Both the position numbers and the translations under genes were made by a program. A model generated the notes under the pieces. The model was not told the DNA's origin and ran no database searches. It saw nothing but the letters and a program-made list of their open reading frames with translations. Below, piece after piece: positions 4,672 to 6,835 of a stretch of DNA of 6,835 nucleotides; within the stretch, counting starts at the first letter, position 1; each line of letters opens with the position of its first letter. This DNA comes from Burkholderiaceae bacterium (GTDB lineage Bacteria; Pseudomonadota; Gammaproteobacteria; Burkholderiales; Burkholderiaceae_C): positions 1 to 6,835 of the forward strand of contig JAIRRE010000222.1 in the NCBI GenBank assembly GCA_031256125.1. Direction: 5' to 3'.

Positions 4672-6835
4672 ATGAATAAGATGAGCGCTGCGAGTGATGC
4701 CAACTTTAGGCGTCAGGCAAAAAACATGATGGGTTCGGCAGCCGCACTGGGGGTGTTAACCGCCGCCAGCCTGCTATTGCCGTTACCGGTCAGGGCGCAA
4801 GATGCGACCGGCCTCACTGATATTCCCGTTGACGCCCGCAATATTCCCGGTAATTTTGCGTTCGTTCTATCCAATGAATACCCAACCGGCGAAAATGAAG
4901 CCAACTGGGGTAACTACGACGACACGATTGATTACGTCGGTTATTTCGACGCAAACAAATGTTATATTTATCAGTTCAATTCCAACTATCCGGGGCAGAG
5001 CTATTTCAAGCCGGTCACGCACGCAACCGGGGCCAATAACCACTTCTGCACCCCCGGAACGGGACAATGGAGCGGCAATTTCATGAACTGGGACACGATG
5101 CAGACCATCGACCCAGTTCGCAAGATACTCACGGGCGGCTACCGCGCTGTGGACCGGGATTCCAATGCCACCGCCTGGCCTATCTCCGGGACCCTTTTGG
5201 ATATGTCAACGTGGTGCAGCTTTGCCACCGGAGCAACCAGCCTTAGCAAGTGCGCGACGACAACAACGCCTGTTTTCCCGGCAGGGACAGGGCCTTTGAC
5301 GATTTTGGAAAAAGCCTGGAACGATGGGTACAACGGGTACGAACAGACTTTGGCCAGAGGTACTGTCTCCGGGTGGCCGATGTGGGGCTTCGCCACGACA
5401 ATGTATACGTTTGACCGGTCCTTGATTCCGTATCTGACGCCGATAACGCAGTGGAAGAATTTTTTCACTTATATGTCAACGCTCGGCAACCGGATGGAAT
5501 TTGGTCCGGTCGATGCCATATTATGGCACCCGCCGGAATTCGTCACCACCACAGGCTCGGATTCGAGCATGGTGTTGGATAGCGCGTCCATGGATCACAT
5601 TTATGGACCTGTCAATGGAATAGATAATAACAATGACAGATTAACACTTTCTGCTGGCAGTGGCGGAAAAGGTCCTACCAGAGCAAAATTATTGGGTATT
5701 ACCACAACAACGGCAGGTTATACTGGTCCAGCCTGGTCAGGCGGGAACCCGGCATCCAGTTCGTCCTATTCGACCCCGAATAACCCGTGGGCAACCAATT
5801 GGGCCGCTCCGCACGCAACGACCCTCTACGGCTTGGGCATATATTCCGTAGGCTATATCGGTGGTGCCGGACAAAACTCGAATAGCTATTGCAGTGAAAG
5901 CAACAATCCATATGCCTGTTTTCAGGTGTATATCCGCGTCAGCGTATGCGATAATTCAATCGGACTGGATGGCAAGAGCCTGCTGGAAGACAATTGCGTG
6001 CGATACTTGAAAGATGCGCAGGGTAACGACAGTCCTCATTACAAGCCCGAGGGCCTGTTCCAGCAATATTCCGGCCAGTTGCGTTACACCGTCCTTGGGT
6101 ATCCCGCTGACGCGGGCAGCAATATCGTTTTTCTGCGTGAACCGATGCGGTTTATCGGCCCCAGCATTCCCAATACTGATCCCACGCTGGCGGCGGGTGT
6201 CAACAATTATCCTGAATGGGACCCCAACACGGGAGTCCAGTCGGTCAACCCTTATCGCTGGGAGGCGGACCTCAGCCAAGCAAAACCGTCGCCGGCCAGT
6301 TGGGGGCAGCCGGACAACGGAACAACGCAAAATCTCACCGTATCAGGCGTATTGCCTTGCTGGACTAATATCAGTGGTCATGTGGCCGTACCTTGCCCCA
6401 ACACCAGCCCCAAGGGGTATAACGGCACCATGCCGGCCAGCCTCATCAATTTCCTGAGCACCGAAGTGACCTTTAATAACGCTGCCCTCACCAACTGGAT
6501 GTCCACCAATATTTTTTATCAAATGGATGATGGCTGGAGCGGTGATGTCACCAAATCGCATGGGCAAAGCGGCTTCATGAATTATATCGACAAGTTTGGA
6601 GAATATTTCGGGGGCTTCAAGAACAGATCGTACAAGGTATGGGATATCGTGGATGACCTGTATTATCTGTCGCTGGTATATTATGAAAACCGGGGTAACC
6701 CGTGGTCCACCGGCAATTCAGCCGCCAGCGCACAAATAACGGCGCCTATAGTAACGACGACAACCGAAGGCATGGTAACGGTTAGCGGCGGCGGTTCAAC
6801 CTCGGCAAATACCTTGAATAACCATTCCGCCGATG
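4672..6835 (+). CDS. pilY1: Type IV pilus tip protein PilY1 (PilC/PilY family), N-terminal 721 codons, truncated by the window edge
   Basis: The frame is open from the ATG at 4672 to the right edge. Residues 1-42 form a long signal peptide (basic start, hydrophobic core, cut after PVRA), so it is exported, not a prepilin. Betaproteobacterial PilY1 blocks follow in order: DYVGYFDANKCYIYQF (about 87-102), WSGNFMNWDTMQTIDPVRKI (133-152), YIRVSVCDNSIGL (420-432), YKPEGLFQQYSGQLRYTVLGY (about 453-473), MNYIDKFGEYF (636-646) and YKVWDIVDDLYYLSLVYYEN (654-673). The metal-binding DxSxS of the P. aeruginosa von Willebrand A domain is absent; the equivalent place reads NFAFVLSNEYPTG. DNNND at 318-322 could bind calcium but this is a guess. 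The C-terminal beta-propeller with its calcium loop must lie beyond the edge, since the family exceeds 1000 residues. It works with PilX/PilW/PilV as tip adhesin and assembly factor. Its base composition is lower in GC than the upstream genes. Confidence 0.95.
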   Translation, partial: MNKMSAASDANFRRQAKNMMGSAAALGVLTAASLLLPLPVRAQDATGLTDIPVDARNIPGNFAFVLSNEYPTGENEANWGNYDDTIDYVGYFDANKCYIYQFNSNYPGQSYFKPVTHATGANNHFCTPGTGQWSGNFMNWDTMQTIDPVRKILTGGYRAVDRDSNATAWPISGTLLDMSTWCSFATGATSLSKCATTTTPVFPAGTGPLTILEKAWNDGYNGYEQTLARGTVSGWPMWGFATTMYTFDRSLIPYLTPITQWKNFFTYMSTLGNRMEFGPVDAILWHPPEFVTTTGSDSSMVLDSASMDHIYGPVNGIDNNNDRLTLSAGSGGKGPTRAKLLGITTTTAGYTGPAWSGGNPASSSSYSTPNNPWATNWAAPHATTLYGLGIYSVGYIGGAGQNSNSYCSESNNPYACFQVYIRVSVCDNSIGLDGKSLLEDNCVRYLKDAQGNDSPHYKPEGLFQQYSGQLRYTVLGYPADAGSNIVFLREPMRFIGPSIPNTDPTLAAGVNNYPEWDPNTGVQSVNPYRWEADLSQAKPSPASWGQPDNGTTQNLTVSGVLPCWTNISGHVAVPCPNTSPKGYNGTMPASLINFLSTEVTFNNAALTNWMSTNIFYQMDDGWSGDVTKSHGQSGFMNYIDKFGEYFGGFKNRSYKVWDIVDDLYYLSLVYYENRGNPWSTGNSAASAQITAPIVTTTTEGMVTVSGGGSTSANTLNNHSAD

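Overview
The window looks like chromosomal DNA of a betaproteobacterium, most likely order Burkholderiales. The evidence is an N-acetylglutamate synthase (ArgA) N-terminus of the type seen in that order, a Burkholderiales-style PilE, and a PilY1 of the betaproteobacterial variant. Base composition is GC-rich in the minor-pilin genes and visibly lower in pilY1. I see no mobile element, CRISPR array, tRNA or rRNA.

Layout: (1) positions 1-252 hold the first 84 codons of argA on the minus strand, running off the left edge. (2) Positions 253-587 are a divergent intergenic region with a perfect 7-bp dyad near argA, an AT-rich patch containing an extended -10 promoter, and an inverted repeat that brackets that -10. 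(3) From 588 to the right edge, everything on the plus strand is one type IVa pilus minor-pilin operon: pilE-like, fimT/gspH, pilV, pilW, pilX and a 5' part of pilY1. The first three genes overlap (ATGCTAA, then ATGA). pilV-pilW and pilW-pilX are separated by 45 and 28 bases. pilX-pilY1 is separated by 101 bases carrying two small hairpins.

How they work together: in type IVa pili, FimT/FimU-like, PilV, PilW, PilX and PilE minor pilins are thought to form, with PilY1, a complex that primes pilus assembly and stays at the tip. The prepilins are cut and N-methylated by PilD at the inner membrane. PilY1 is exported by its own signal peptide and serves as tip adhesin and mechanosensor. FimT homologues can also bind DNA during natural transformation. 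No motor, platform, secretin or major pilin gene is present here, so these must lie elsewhere.

This is mainly a recognisable system, not a new one. The points worth a second look are sequence details: a Gln in place of the first Arg of the FimT GRxR DNA-binding motif, a G8 tract in pilW, long and varied prepilin leaders (18-39 residues), small in-frame tandem repeats in pilE and pilX, paired hairpins before pilY1, low-GC sequence inside pilY1, and possible operators in the divergent promoter region.
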